This document shows, piece after piece, positions 1 to 5,705 of a stretch of 6,685 nt of DNA (its first letter is position 1; every line of letters begins with the position of its first letter). Source of the DNA: Trueperaceae bacterium (lineage in GTDB: Bacteria; Deinococcota; Deinococci; Deinococcales; Trueperaceae). The stretch covers positions 1 through 6,685 of the forward strand of contig PXAU01000062.1 in assembly GCA_003567075.1 (NCBI GenBank). Reading direction: 5' to 3'. The notes beneath the pieces are model-generated. The model ran no database searches. It was not told where the DNA came from and was given only the letters and a program-made list of their open reading frames with translations. The position numbers and the translations under genes were made by a program.

Positions 1-1
1 G

Positions 2-655
2 CTGCGCGCGTTCCGCGAGCACGGTGACGCGCTGCGCGAGGCGCGCCTGCTCAACAACCTGGGCTTGCTGCACTACGACGACGGCAACCTGGAAGGCGCG
101 CGCTGCGCCTGGGAGCAGGGTGTGGCGCTGGCGCAGCGCCACGGCAACCAGCGCGATGCCTTCTCGCTGATGAGCAACCTGGGCCTGCTGCAGGCGGCGA
201 TGGGCGATCACGCCGCGGCGCGCGAGTACGACGAACGCGCTCTGGCGATGGCACGCGCGCTCGGCGACCGCGTCGGCGAAGCCGGGGCGCTCCTGCGTCG
301 AGCCGGCGCAGCCGTGGCGCAGGCGGCGCTGGACGAGGCGGAAGGGCACGCGCGCGAGGCGATCGACATCGCCTGGCGCGCCGACGAGACGCCGCGCGTC
401 CTGGAGGGGTTGAAGCTGCTGGCCGACGTGTGGGCCATGGACGGCGGCGGCGCCCGGGCGCTCGAACTCTACGCGCTGGTGCATGCGCATCCGGCGGCCA
501 CCGGTCCCGTGCGCGAGCAGGCGCAAGAAGCCTTCGATCGCTTGGCTGAGCAACGACCGGAGCGGGGGGCGTCGGCGCGAGCGCTGGCCGAAGCGACGTC
601 GCTCGACGCGCTGGTGGTGCTGGTGGTGGCGACGACGTTGCCCGATGCGACGTAG
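2..655 (+). CDS. TPR-repeat protein, C-terminal part (5' end outside window)
   Basis: The frame is open from the left edge to a TAG at 653-655, giving 217 visible residues, so this is the tail of a longer protein. At least three, probably four, TPR-like helical hairpins can be seen: around residues 15-50 ('LLNNLGLLHYDDGNLEGA'), 56-90 ('LMSNLGLLQAAMGDHAAA'), 96-130 (weaker, 'LDEAEGHAREAIDIAW') and 135-165 ('LEGLKLLADVWAMDGG'). The spacing of L, G, A and Y matches the 34-residue TPR consensus. The end, with 'ALELYALVHAHPA' and then a charged helix, resembles the C-termini of large ATP-binding TPR transcriptional regulators (SARP/AfsR- or LuxR-like) common in high-GC bacteria, but no NTPase or DNA-binding domain is in view, so that role is only an inference. 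It lies 133 bp upstream of the transporter operon on the same strand. It could regulate the operon or be unrelated. The last residues ('LVVLVVATTLPDAT') are hydrophobic and outside the TPR pattern. Confidence 0.85.
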   Translation: MRAFREHGDALREARLLNNLGLLHYDDGNLEGARCAWEQGVALAQRHGNQRDAFSLMSNLGLLQAAMGDHAAAREYDERALAMARALGDRVGEAGALLRRAGAAVAQAALDEAEGHAREAIDIAWRADETPRVLEGLKLLADVWAMDGGGARALELYALVHAHPAATGPVREQAQEAFDRLAEQRPERGASARALAEATSLDALVVLVVATTLPDAT

Positions 656-664
656 GTGCGTCGC
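647..664 (+). terminator. Possible weak terminator hairpin over the TPR gene stop codon
   Basis: GCGACG (647-652) and CGTCGC (659-664) form a perfect 6-bp inverted repeat with a 6-nt loop, TAGGTG, that contains the TAG stop. No T-run follows, so it is not a classical intrinsic terminator. In DNA this GC-rich such a stem can occur by chance. Confidence 0.2.
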
Positions 665-708
665 TGACGACGCTCCTTCGGTATGTGACGAAAAGCGCGT
701 GCAGCAGG

Positions 709-717
709 TGTTACAAT
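709..717 (+). promoter_or_regulatory. Extended -10 promoter candidate for the transporter operon
   Basis: TGTTACAAT at 709-717 matches the extended -10 pattern TGnTATAAT with one mismatch (TACAAT against TATAAT). It lies in a locally less GC-rich stretch in the gap between the TPR gene and the binding-protein gene. I see no good -35 hexamer at 17 bp; a partial match (GTGACG, 685-690) sits 21 bp upstream, which is too far for standard spacing. An extended -10 can work without a -35. Transcription would start near 723-725, giving a leader of about 65 nt. Confidence 0.5.
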
Positions 718-752
718 GCGACTTCCATCGCTCGTCCGTTCCCGTGGCCTGC

Positions 753-770
753 GCGCGCCCGTGGGCGCGC
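753..770 (+). promoter_or_regulatory. GC-rich leader hairpin before the binding-protein gene
   Basis: GCGCGCCC (753-760) and GGGCGCGC (763-770) are perfect 8-bp inverted repeats. The practical fold is a 7-bp all-GC stem closed by the tetraloop CGTG. It ends 6 nt before the ribosome binding site AGGGAGGA (777-784), inside the predicted 5' leader. It could protect the mRNA 5' end or modulate ribosome access. It has no T-run, so termination is unlikely. Confidence 0.4.
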
Positions 771-788
771 CCTCGTAGGGAGGACCTC

Positions 789-1715
789 ATGAGACGAATC
801 ACAAGCACGCTCCTCGCCCTCGCGCTGCTGCTCGGCGGTGCGCTCGTATACGCCCAAGGCGACCCGATCCGGGTCGGTTCGAAGCAGTTCACGGAGAGCA
901 TCGTACTCGCCAAGCTGATCGTCTACGCCCTCGAGGACGCCGGTTTCACCGTCGACGACCGCTCCCCCCTGGGTGGCACCGACGTGAACCGCTCCGCTCT
1001 GATCAACGCCGAGATCGACGTGTACCCCGAGTACACGGGTACCGCGCTGGGGCTGTTCTTCCCCGACGTGGACCTGCCCGAGGGGCTGACGCGCGACGCC
1101 GAGGCCTCGTACGACTTCTTGCAGGACCTCGATCGCGAGCGCAACGACCTGGTGTGGCTGGCACCTGCACCGGCCAACAACACGTACGGCTTCGCCGTGG
1201 AGCGCACCTTCGCCGAAGAGCACGGCCTGAGCACGATGGAGGACTTCGCCGACTACGTCAACGCCGGCGGTGAGGTCATGATGGCCAGCGGCGACGAGTT
1301 CGCGCAACGCCCCGACGGCATCGCCGCCTTCGAGGAGCTGTACGGCTTCGACCTCGCCGACGAGCAGCTGCTCATCATCGCCGCGGGCACCCCCGCGCAG
1401 ACGCTGCAGGCTCTCGATCAGGGCGCCAGCGGCACGAACGTGGCCATGACCTTCGCCACCGCAGGCGAGGTGATGGCGTACGGCTTCGTGGTGCTCACGG
1501 ATCCGCTCGGCGCGCAGCCGGTCTTCAACCCGGCGCCCGTGTTCCGGGCCGAGGTACTCGACGCGAACCCTGAGATCGCGCAGATTCTCGACCCGATCTT
1601 CGGCAGCCTCACCAACGAGGTGCTGCAGGCACTGAACGCGCGTGTTGCAGTCGACGGCGAGAGCGATGACGCGGTCGCACGTGAGTACCTGATGGAGCAC
1701 GGCTTCTTGAACTGA
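789..1715 (+). CDS. Glycine betaine/choline-type osmoprotectant ABC transporter, substrate-binding protein (OsmF/YehZ, OpuCC-like)
   Basis: A 308-residue periplasmic solute receptor of the OpuAC (ProX/OpuBC/OpuCC) family, which captures quaternary amines such as glycine betaine, carnitine or choline. Residues 7-21 are a hydrophobic signal segment with a likely signal peptidase I site after A22 ('LVYA|QGD'). There is no lipobox Cys, so the protein should be soluble in the periplasm. Family signatures run in order: 'IRVGSKQFTES' (27-37), 'GGTDVNRSAL' (62-71), 'EIDVYPEYTGT' (75-85), 'ANNTYGFAV' (129-137), 'RPDGIAAFEELYGF' (174-187) and 'GAQPVFNPAPVFR' (241-253). Y79, Y82 and Y133 are candidate aromatic-cage residues, by analogy with OpuC-type proteins. 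The ATG at 789 is chosen because AGGGAGGA (777-784) precedes it at good spacing and the signal peptide begins there; the same frame is open further upstream but would overlap the TPR gene. It is the first gene of the operon, as in yehZYXW. The exact ligand cannot be read from the sequence. Confidence 0.93.
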   Translation: MRRITSTLLALALLLGGALVYAQGDPIRVGSKQFTESIVLAKLIVYALEDAGFTVDDRSPLGGTDVNRSALINAEIDVYPEYTGTALGLFFPDVDLPEGLTRDAEASYDFLQDLDRERNDLVWLAPAPANNTYGFAVERTFAEEHGLSTMEDFADYVNAGGEVMMASGDEFAQRPDGIAAFEELYGFDLADEQLLIIAAGTPAQTLQALDQGASGTNVAMTFATAGEVMAYGFVVLTDPLGAQPVFNPAPVFRAEVLDANPEIAQILDPIFGSLTNEVLQALNARVAVDGESDDAVAREYLMEHGFLN

Positions 1716-1824
1716 CGCGAGTACCAGATCGGAGGTCCTCGCCCTCCAGGGGTGACGTGGGCCTCCGTCTCCTCCCGCGGTGGCGGCTGGGCCCGACCTC
1801 CGCGAGGCACTCGAGGAGGTGGCT
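1716..1824 (+). other. 109-bp intergenic gap with an inverted repeat, between binding protein and permease
   Basis: This gap stands out because the following three genes overlap. CGGAGGTC (1730-1737) and GACCTCCG (1795-1802) are perfect 8-bp complements 57 nt apart, and a smaller stem GGAGG/CCTCC (1731-1735 with 1743-1747) could compete with them. Such structures between a binding-protein gene and its permease gene often lower downstream expression or protect the upstream transcript end. The same frame as the permease is open from a GTG at 1780, but that start has no good Shine-Dalgarno. Confidence 0.4.
1813..1820 (+). promoter_or_regulatory. Strong ribosome binding site that fixes the permease start
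   Basis: GAGGAGGT at 1813-1820 closely matches the anti-Shine-Dalgarno complement and sits 4 nt before a GTG at 1825-1827. This makes GTG 1825 a better start than the in-frame GTG at 1780, which would add 15 non-hydrophobic residues. Confidence 0.7.
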
Positions 1825-3471
1825 GTGCCCGTCAACCGCGTGGCCGTGCTCGGCTCGTTGATCGCCGGCCTGAGCTTGTTCTTCTTGCCGCTCGTCGAGC
1901 TGAAGCCGAACCGGCTGGCGTCGGGCACGCCCTTCTACCTGCTTCAGTTGGAGGGCGACCTGCGGTACCCGGTGCTGTTCGTGCTGGCGCTGGTGCCGCT
2001 GGTGTTGGCGTTGCGCCCGCCGGATGCTGTGCGCGGGACGCTCCTTGCAGGCGTCGGGAACGCGCTCTTGTTCCTGACGCTGTACCTCCCGGCGGTCGCG
2101 GGCGAGGCCCTGCTTCTGGACGCAGCCGCGATCCTCGGTGAAGGGGTCCGGATCAGCAACCCGAGGCTCCTGCCCTCCGCCGCGCTGGCCCTGGGCCTGT
2201 TCGGCAGCTACACCGTGCTGTACGCAGGCGTGCGCGACCTCGCGGCCGCGGGCGTGGGGCGTGGCGCGCGGGCGCTCGCGGCCTGGGGAGGCCTGGCGCT
2301 CGTGCTGCTGGCGGCGCTGGCTGGACGCTTCGACATCTACTCCATCCTGGTCGAGTTCGACGTGCGCGGCCAACAGCTCGCGCAACGCACCGTGGAGCAC
2401 GTCATGTTCGTGGCGGTGGCGCTGGCGATCGGGCTGGTGCTCGGGGTCGGCCTGGGGCTCTGGGCGCACCGTGACCGGCGCGTGTCGCCCGTGATCCTCT
2501 ACCTGGTGGGCATCATCCAGACCATCCCCAGCCTGGCGCTCTTCGGCGTGCTGCTCGTGCCGCTGGCCCGCTTGGGCGATCAACGCGCAATGGCCGTGGC
2601 GGTCGTGTTCGCGCTCACCTTGGTGGCAGCGGCCGCGGCGCTAGCGCTCTTCCGCTGGCTGGCTCCACGGCTGCGCGGCGCGGGGCGGCAGGTGCTGCTC
2701 CTCGCGGTGGCGCTCCTGACGGCGGTGCCCGTGGCGCTCCTGACGGTGGTGCTCGCGAGCTACCTGTTCCGCGTCAGTTTCATCGCCTTCACCTCGCCGG
2801 TGGCGACGTTGGCCCAGTTGCGCACGCTCATGCTGGTGACGTTGCTGGCCGCCGTCGTGCTGCAGGTCCTGGCCCGTCGTCAGCGGCCGGGGGTCGCGCG
2901 CAGCTGGTTGGTCAGGGCCACCTGGCTGGCCTCGGCTGGCCTCGTGGTGGCCTTGGTGAGCGCGCTGGTGCTCGCGTCGCAGCTGTTCCTGGCGCGCGTC
3001 GAGAGCGTCTCGACGCTCACCGTGCGCGAGCTGGGCGTCTCGGGCATCGGCCCGGCACCGGCCGTGATCGCGCTCACGCTCTACTCGCTGCTGCCGCTGG
3101 TGCGCAACACCTACGCCGGCCTCGTCAACGTCGACCCGGCCGTGATTGACGCGGGTCGCGGCATGGGGATGAGCGCGCCGCAGCGCTTCATGCAGATCGA
3201 GCTGCCGCTGGCGTTGCCCGTGATCATGGCGGGCGTGCGCAACGCCTCGGTGGCGCTGGTCGGTATCGCTGCGATCGCCACGGTGATCGGTGCTGGTGGC
3301 CTGGGCGACTTCATCCTGGGGGGCATCATCAACACCTCCATCGACCAGATCCTGCTCGGCGCGCTGCCGGCGGTGTTGCTGGCGGTCTTCCTGGACGCCG
3401 TACTGCGCGGCGGCGAAGGCATCCTGGTCTCGCCGGGCATCCGCGCATCAGACGAGGTGGCGGCGTCATGA
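1825..3471 (+). CDS. Osmoprotectant ABC transporter permease (YehY-like) with a split MetI-like core
   Basis: Inner-membrane subunit forming half of the translocation channel. From GTG 1825 it has 548 residues; an upstream GTG at 1780 would give 563 but lacks a ribosome binding site. Residues 1-170 hold about five hydrophobic helices (roughly 6-25, 50-63, 73-93, 115-139, 150-167), an N-terminal extension of the YehY kind. The MetI/BPD_transp_1 core starts near 185, with helices at 193-215 and 220-247 ('GIIQTIPSLALFGVLL'). It is then interrupted by about 158 residues (248-405) containing four more hydrophobic segments (255-279, 289-315, 332-349, 362-389). The core resumes at 406 ('SGIGPAPAVIALTLYSLLPL', 406-425 region), followed by the EAA loop that docks on the ATPase (about 437-467: 'DAGRGMGMSAPQRF', then 'QIELPLALPV') and two final helices. 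As I recall E. coli YehY has about 385 residues, so the excess roughly equals the insertion. The frame is intact with no stop. Its TGA overlaps the ATPase ATG (ATGA). Confidence 0.9.
   Translation: MPVNRVAVLGSLIAGLSLFFLPLVELKPNRLASGTPFYLLQLEGDLRYPVLFVLALVPLVLALRPPDAVRGTLLAGVGNALLFLTLYLPAVAGEALLLDAAAILGEGVRISNPRLLPSAALALGLFGSYTVLYAGVRDLAAAGVGRGARALAAWGGLALVLLAALAGRFDIYSILVEFDVRGQQLAQRTVEHVMFVAVALAIGLVLGVGLGLWAHRDRRVSPVILYLVGIIQTIPSLALFGVLLVPLARLGDQRAMAVAVVFALTLVAAAAALALFRWLAPRLRGAGRQVLLLAVALLTAVPVALLTVVLASYLFRVSFIAFTSPVATLAQLRTLMLVTLLAAVVLQVLARRQRPGVARSWLVRATWLASAGLVVALVSALVLASQLFLARVESVSTLTVRELGVSGIGPAPAVIALTLYSLLPLVRNTYAGLVNVDPAVIDAGRGMGMSAPQRFMQIELPLALPVIMAGVRNASVALVGIAAIATVIGAGGLGDFILGGIINTSIDQILLGALPAVLLAVFLDAVLRGGEGILVSPGIRASDEVAAS
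2566..3039 (+). other. Region of the permease encoding the extra four-helix insertion
   Basis: Codons 248-405 of the permease have no counterpart in the sister permease of this operon. There, 'MVPIIGLGFWPTIVAL' joins the two halves directly; here 'LLVPLARLG' and 'SGIGPAPAVIAL' are separated by this stretch. It is in frame, rich in L, V and A, with basic loops ('RWLAPRLRGAGR', 'ARRQRPGVAR'). An even number of helices would keep the topology of the flanking core. Confidence 0.7.
2707..2754 (+). repeat. 24-bp in-frame tandem duplication inside the insertion
   Basis: Two adjacent 24-bp units (2707-2730 and 2731-2754) match at 22 of 24 positions. Their first 16 bases, GTGGCGCTCCTGACGG, are identical. 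They encode the octapeptides VALLTAVP and VALLTVVL (permease residues 295-302 and 303-310). The near-identity at third codon positions suggests a fairly recent slippage duplication. Confidence 0.75.
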
Positions 3472-4436
3472 TCGAGTTCGAACGCGTCGTGAAGGACTTC
3501 GCTGGCGGCGTGCGAGCCGTCGACACCCTCGACCTGATCGTCGAGAAGGGCGAGATCAGCGTGCTGATCGGCCCCTCTGGGTGCGGCAAGACCACCAGCA
3601 TGCGCCTCGTGAACCGGCTCATCCCGCTGACCAGCGGCCGCATCACGGTCGAGGGTCGCGACAACCGCGAGATCGCACCCGAGGACCTGCGCCGCAAGAT
3701 CGGCTACGCCATCCAGCAGATCGGCTTGTTCCCGCACATGACCGTGGGGCAGAACGTGGCGGTGGTGCCACGCTTGCTCGGCTGGGAGGAGACACGCGTC
3801 GCAAAGCGGGTCGACGCCTTGCTCGAACTCGTGGGGCTCGACCCCGACATCCATCGTGACGTCTACCCACGCCAGCTCTCGGGCGGGCAACAGCAGCGCG
3901 TGGGCGTGGCCCGCGCGCTCGGCGCCGATCCCCCGATCATGCTGATGGACGAGCCCTTCGGGGCGGTCGATCCCATCACCCGCGCGGTGCTGCAAGACGA
4001 GTTCCTGCAGATCCAGGCGACCATCGCCAAGACCGTGGTGTTCGTGACCCACGACATCGACGAGGCGATCAAGATGGGCGACCGCATCGCCGTGATGCGC
4101 GAGGGCAAGCTGGTGCAGTACGACACCCCGCAGGACCTGCTGGCCCGGCCCGCCGACGAGTTCGTGCGCGCCTTCGTGGGCGCCGACCGCGAACTCAAGC
4201 GGCTCGGGTTGGTGCGCGTGCGCGACGTGATGTCGGCGCCGGGCGGCGAGCCCCCCGAGCCCGGCGAGGACGCCGTGCCAGAGCACGCTTCGGTGCGCGA
4301 TGCGCTCTCGGCGCTGGTGGGTCGCGCCTTCGGTGAGACCCCGGTGGTCGACGCCGACGGGCGCGTGTGTGGCGTGATCACGCTGGAGGCGCTGCGCGCT
4401 GCCTTGCGCCGTGAGGTCGAGGAGCGCGCGTCGTGA
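3468..4436 (+). CDS. Osmoprotectant (betaine/choline family) ABC transporter ATP-binding protein with single CBS-like tail (YehX/OpuCA-like)
   Basis: Cytoplasmic ATPase of 322 residues that powers the importer. Nucleotide-binding motifs in order: Walker A 'GPSGCGKTT' (35-43), Q-loop 'QQIGLFPHMTV' (83-93), ABC signature 'LSGGQQQRVGVARAL' (137-151), Walker B 'IMLMDEP' (157-163), D-loop 'GAVD' (165-168) and H-loop His195 ('VTHDIDEA'). All catalytic residues are present. 'FPHMTVGQNV' and 'DEPFGAVDPITR' are typical of the ProV/OpuAA/OpuCA branch. Residues about 250-312 ('VRDVMSAP', then 'SVRDALSAL', then 'TPVVDADGRVCGVITLEAL') form one CBS-like motif, whereas OpuA/OpuC ATPases usually have two in tandem. 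In OpuA the CBS module is linked to ionic-strength sensing; that role here is an inference. The start ATG 3468 overlaps the permease stop (ATGA) and is preceded by GAGGTGG (3454-3460). The end overlaps the next gene by 4 bp, indicating translational coupling. Confidence 0.95.
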   Translation: MIEFERVVKDFAGGVRAVDTLDLIVEKGEISVLIGPSGCGKTTSMRLVNRLIPLTSGRITVEGRDNREIAPEDLRRKIGYAIQQIGLFPHMTVGQNVAVVPRLLGWEETRVAKRVDALLELVGLDPDIHRDVYPRQLSGGQQQRVGVARALGADPPIMLMDEPFGAVDPITRAVLQDEFLQIQATIAKTVVFVTHDIDEAIKMGDRIAVMREGKLVQYDTPQDLLARPADEFVRAFVGADRELKRLGLVRVRDVMSAPGGEPPEPGEDAVPEHASVRDALSALVGRAFGETPVVDADGRVCGVITLEALRAALRREVEERAS

Positions 4437-5500
4437 GCGCGCCCGACGACCGCGCCGGCGCCGTGTCGTCGATGCTGCGCTTCGCTCGCGGCCTCGGCGC
4501 CGCGCCGCTCGTGTGGTTGGCGCTGGCGGGCCTGGCTGCCTGGTTGGGGCGGGTGCAGGTGGTGATGAAAGACCAGCGCTTCGTCGGCGAGGAGGCCACG
4601 CTCGCGCCCAACCTGTGGTTGCCGACCGTCGCGTTCGACGCGCGCACGATCCTCGACGTCGGCGCGATCGACACCGGGGTGCCGCTGGCGCTGGCGTTGC
4701 TCGTGGCGGCCGCACTCGAGGCGGCGCTGTCGCTGCTGCAGCGCTCAGGCTCGCGTCTGGTGCGTCCGCTCGGGCGCGCCGCGATGATCTTCCTCACCAT
4801 CTGGTCGGTGTTCGGGCACGTGCCGATCTGGGACCAGCTGTTGGCCTCGGTCTTCCCGGACCGCCGACAGCTGCTGCACCCGCGTGGCACCGTGATCGAG
4901 TTCGCGGGACAGCACCTCGAGTTGGTGCTGGTGTCGTCGCTGGTGACGATCTCGTTGGGCCTGCTGCTGGGCGTGCTGGTGACGCGCGCGCAGTTCCGCG
5001 AGTTCCTGCCGCTGGTCTCCGACCTGGTGAGCGCCGGGCAGACGATGCCGACGCTGGCGATCGTGGCGATCATGGTCCCGATCATCGGGTTGGGCTTTTG
5101 GCCCACCATCGTGGCGCTGATCCTGTACGGGATGCTGCCGGTGGTCCGCAACACCATCGCCGGGATCGAGGCGGTGGACCGTTTCGTGATCGAGTCCGCG
5201 CAGGGTATGGGCATGACCGCGCGGCAGGTGCTGTTGCAGATCGAGCTGCCCAACGCCAGCCGCATCATCCTGGCGGGCATCCGCACCAGCGTGATCATCA
5301 ACGTCGGTACCGCGGCGTTGGGGGCGTACGCCGGCTCGGGCGGGCTGGGCGTTCCCATCGCGGGGGGGCTCAGCCAGCTGATCTACCCGTTCGTGCTGCT
5401 GGGTGCGTTGCCGGCGGCGCTGCTGGCGATCCTGCTCGACTACGTGCTGGGGCAAGTCGAGTTCGTGCTCACCCCGAAGGGATTGCAGATCACCTCGTAG
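4433..5500 (+). CDS. Osmoprotectant ABC transporter permease (YehW-like), with extended N-terminus
   Basis: Second, different channel subunit of the importer, 355 residues. The MetI-like core runs from about residue 156 to the end: 'LVLVSSLVTISLGLLLGV' (164-181), 'AGQTMPTLAIVAIMVP' (201-216), 'IVALILYGMLPVVRNT' (226-241), an EAA loop at about 248-275 ('ESAQGMGMTARQ', then 'QIELPNASRI'), 'AGIRTSVIINVGTAAL' (281-296) and a last helix at about 318-338. The 'AG(I/V)RTSVIIN' stretch is what I associate with YehW. E. coli YehW is about 243 residues as I recall, so this protein carries about 110 extra N-terminal residues with hydrophobic segments at about 22-38, 83-102 and 115-131. The GTG start at 4433 overlaps the ATPase TGA (GTGA) and has GAGGAG at 4419-4424. 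A second in-frame TAG follows two codons after the stop (5504-5506). It presumably heterodimerises with the product of 1825-3471. Confidence 0.93.
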   Translation: MSAPDDRAGAVSSMLRFARGLGAAPLVWLALAGLAAWLGRVQVVMKDQRFVGEEATLAPNLWLPTVAFDARTILDVGAIDTGVPLALALLVAAALEAALSLLQRSGSRLVRPLGRAAMIFLTIWSVFGHVPIWDQLLASVFPDRRQLLHPRGTVIEFAGQHLELVLVSSLVTISLGLLLGVLVTRAQFREFLPLVSDLVSAGQTMPTLAIVAIMVPIIGLGFWPTIVALILYGMLPVVRNTIAGIEAVDRFVIESAQGMGMTARQVLLQIELPNASRIILAGIRTSVIINVGTAALGAYAGSGGLGVPIAGGLSQLIYPFVLLGALPAALLAILLDYVLGQVEFVLTPKGLQITS

Positions 5501-5530
5501 GCGTAGGCGAGGCCCGGCGGTTCGATGGCA

Positions 5531-5621
5531 ACGCCCGTCGTTTCGTCCGTGACGCCCGTCGCTTCGTCCGTCACGCCCGTCGCTTCGTCCGTCACGCCCG
5601 TCGCTTCGTCCGTCACGCCCG
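5531..5621. repeat. 21-bp tandem repeat, four full units plus 7 bp, in a convergent intergenic region
   Basis: Units lie at 5531-5551, 5552-5572, 5573-5593 and 5594-5614, with a 7-bp partial unit at 5615-5621. Each starts ACGCCCGTCG and continues (C/T)TTCGTCCGT(C/G). Units 2, 3 and 4 are identical; unit 1 differs at two positions (TTT for CTT, and a final G for C). A degenerate in-phase unit may precede at 5510-5530 (about 13 of 21 matches). The period is a multiple of three, so no frame acquires a stop; on the plus strand one frame would read TPVASSV heptads, but I see no ribosome binding site. The repeat starts 31 bp after the permease stop and ends 85 bp before the dehydrogenase stop. The function is unknown; replication slippage is the likely origin. 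Confidence 0.9.
5548..5575. other. Hairpin formed across repeat units 1 and 2
   Basis: The G variant at the end of unit 1 creates CGTGACG (5548-5554), the exact reverse complement of CGTCACG (5569-5575) in the next unit. The result is a 7-bp stem with a 14-nt loop. The same partner sequence recurs in units 3 and 4, so alternative pairings exist. It could help end transcription from the operon, but it has no T-run. Confidence 0.3.
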
Positions 5622-5697
5622 GCACAGCGGGCGCGGGCGCTGGCATCGGCCTGGCGATGGCCCGAAGGTGCCGGCCGCTGCCGGCGCGTGCGCACGC
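5616..5697. terminator. Cluster of short GC-rich hairpins, possible bidirectional terminator
   Basis: Four inverted repeats follow each other: CGCCCG/CGGGCG (5616-5621 with 5628-5633, 6-nt loop), CATCG/CGATG (5644-5648 with 5655-5659), GCCGGC/GCCGGC (5670-5675 with 5680-5685, loop CGCT), and the perfect 12-bp palindrome GCGTGCGCACGC (5686-5697). They lie between two convergent genes, where a terminator for both strands is expected. No T-tract follows on either strand, so classical intrinsic termination is doubtful and the cluster may only help stop or pause transcription. Confidence 0.3.
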
Positions 5698-5705
5698 AGG
5701 TGGTG

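Noticed and set aside
483..788. N-terminal extension of the binding protein to an upstream start at 483
   Set aside because: It would overlap the TPR gene, contains no signal peptide, and ignores the strong ribosome site at 777-784 before ATG 789.
711..1928. Long minus-strand open frame (about 405 codons) opposite the binding-protein gene
   Set aside because: It mirrors a clear plus-strand gene with signal peptide and family motifs. Its translation is rich in R, H, G and V with no recognisable domain, as expected for antisense frames in high-GC DNA.
1752..2141. Overlapping plus-strand ORF starting at GTG 1752 after GGAGG (1731-1735)
   Set aside because: Spacing is too long, it is out of frame with the permease, and its translation is G/R/A-rich with no features.
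1609..2583. Minus-strand open frame rich in Q, H and R opposite the first permease
   Set aside because: Low-complexity antisense shadow of the Leu/Val/Ala codons of a membrane protein; no ribosome site or domain.
3111..4715. Long minus-strand open frame (about 534 codons) opposite the ATPase
   Set aside because: The plus strand encodes all ABC ATPase motifs. The antisense translation is compositionally biased (R, A, H, D) and crosses gene boundaries.
5531..5621. CRISPR array
   Set aside because: Units are directly adjacent with no spacers, and no cas genes are present.
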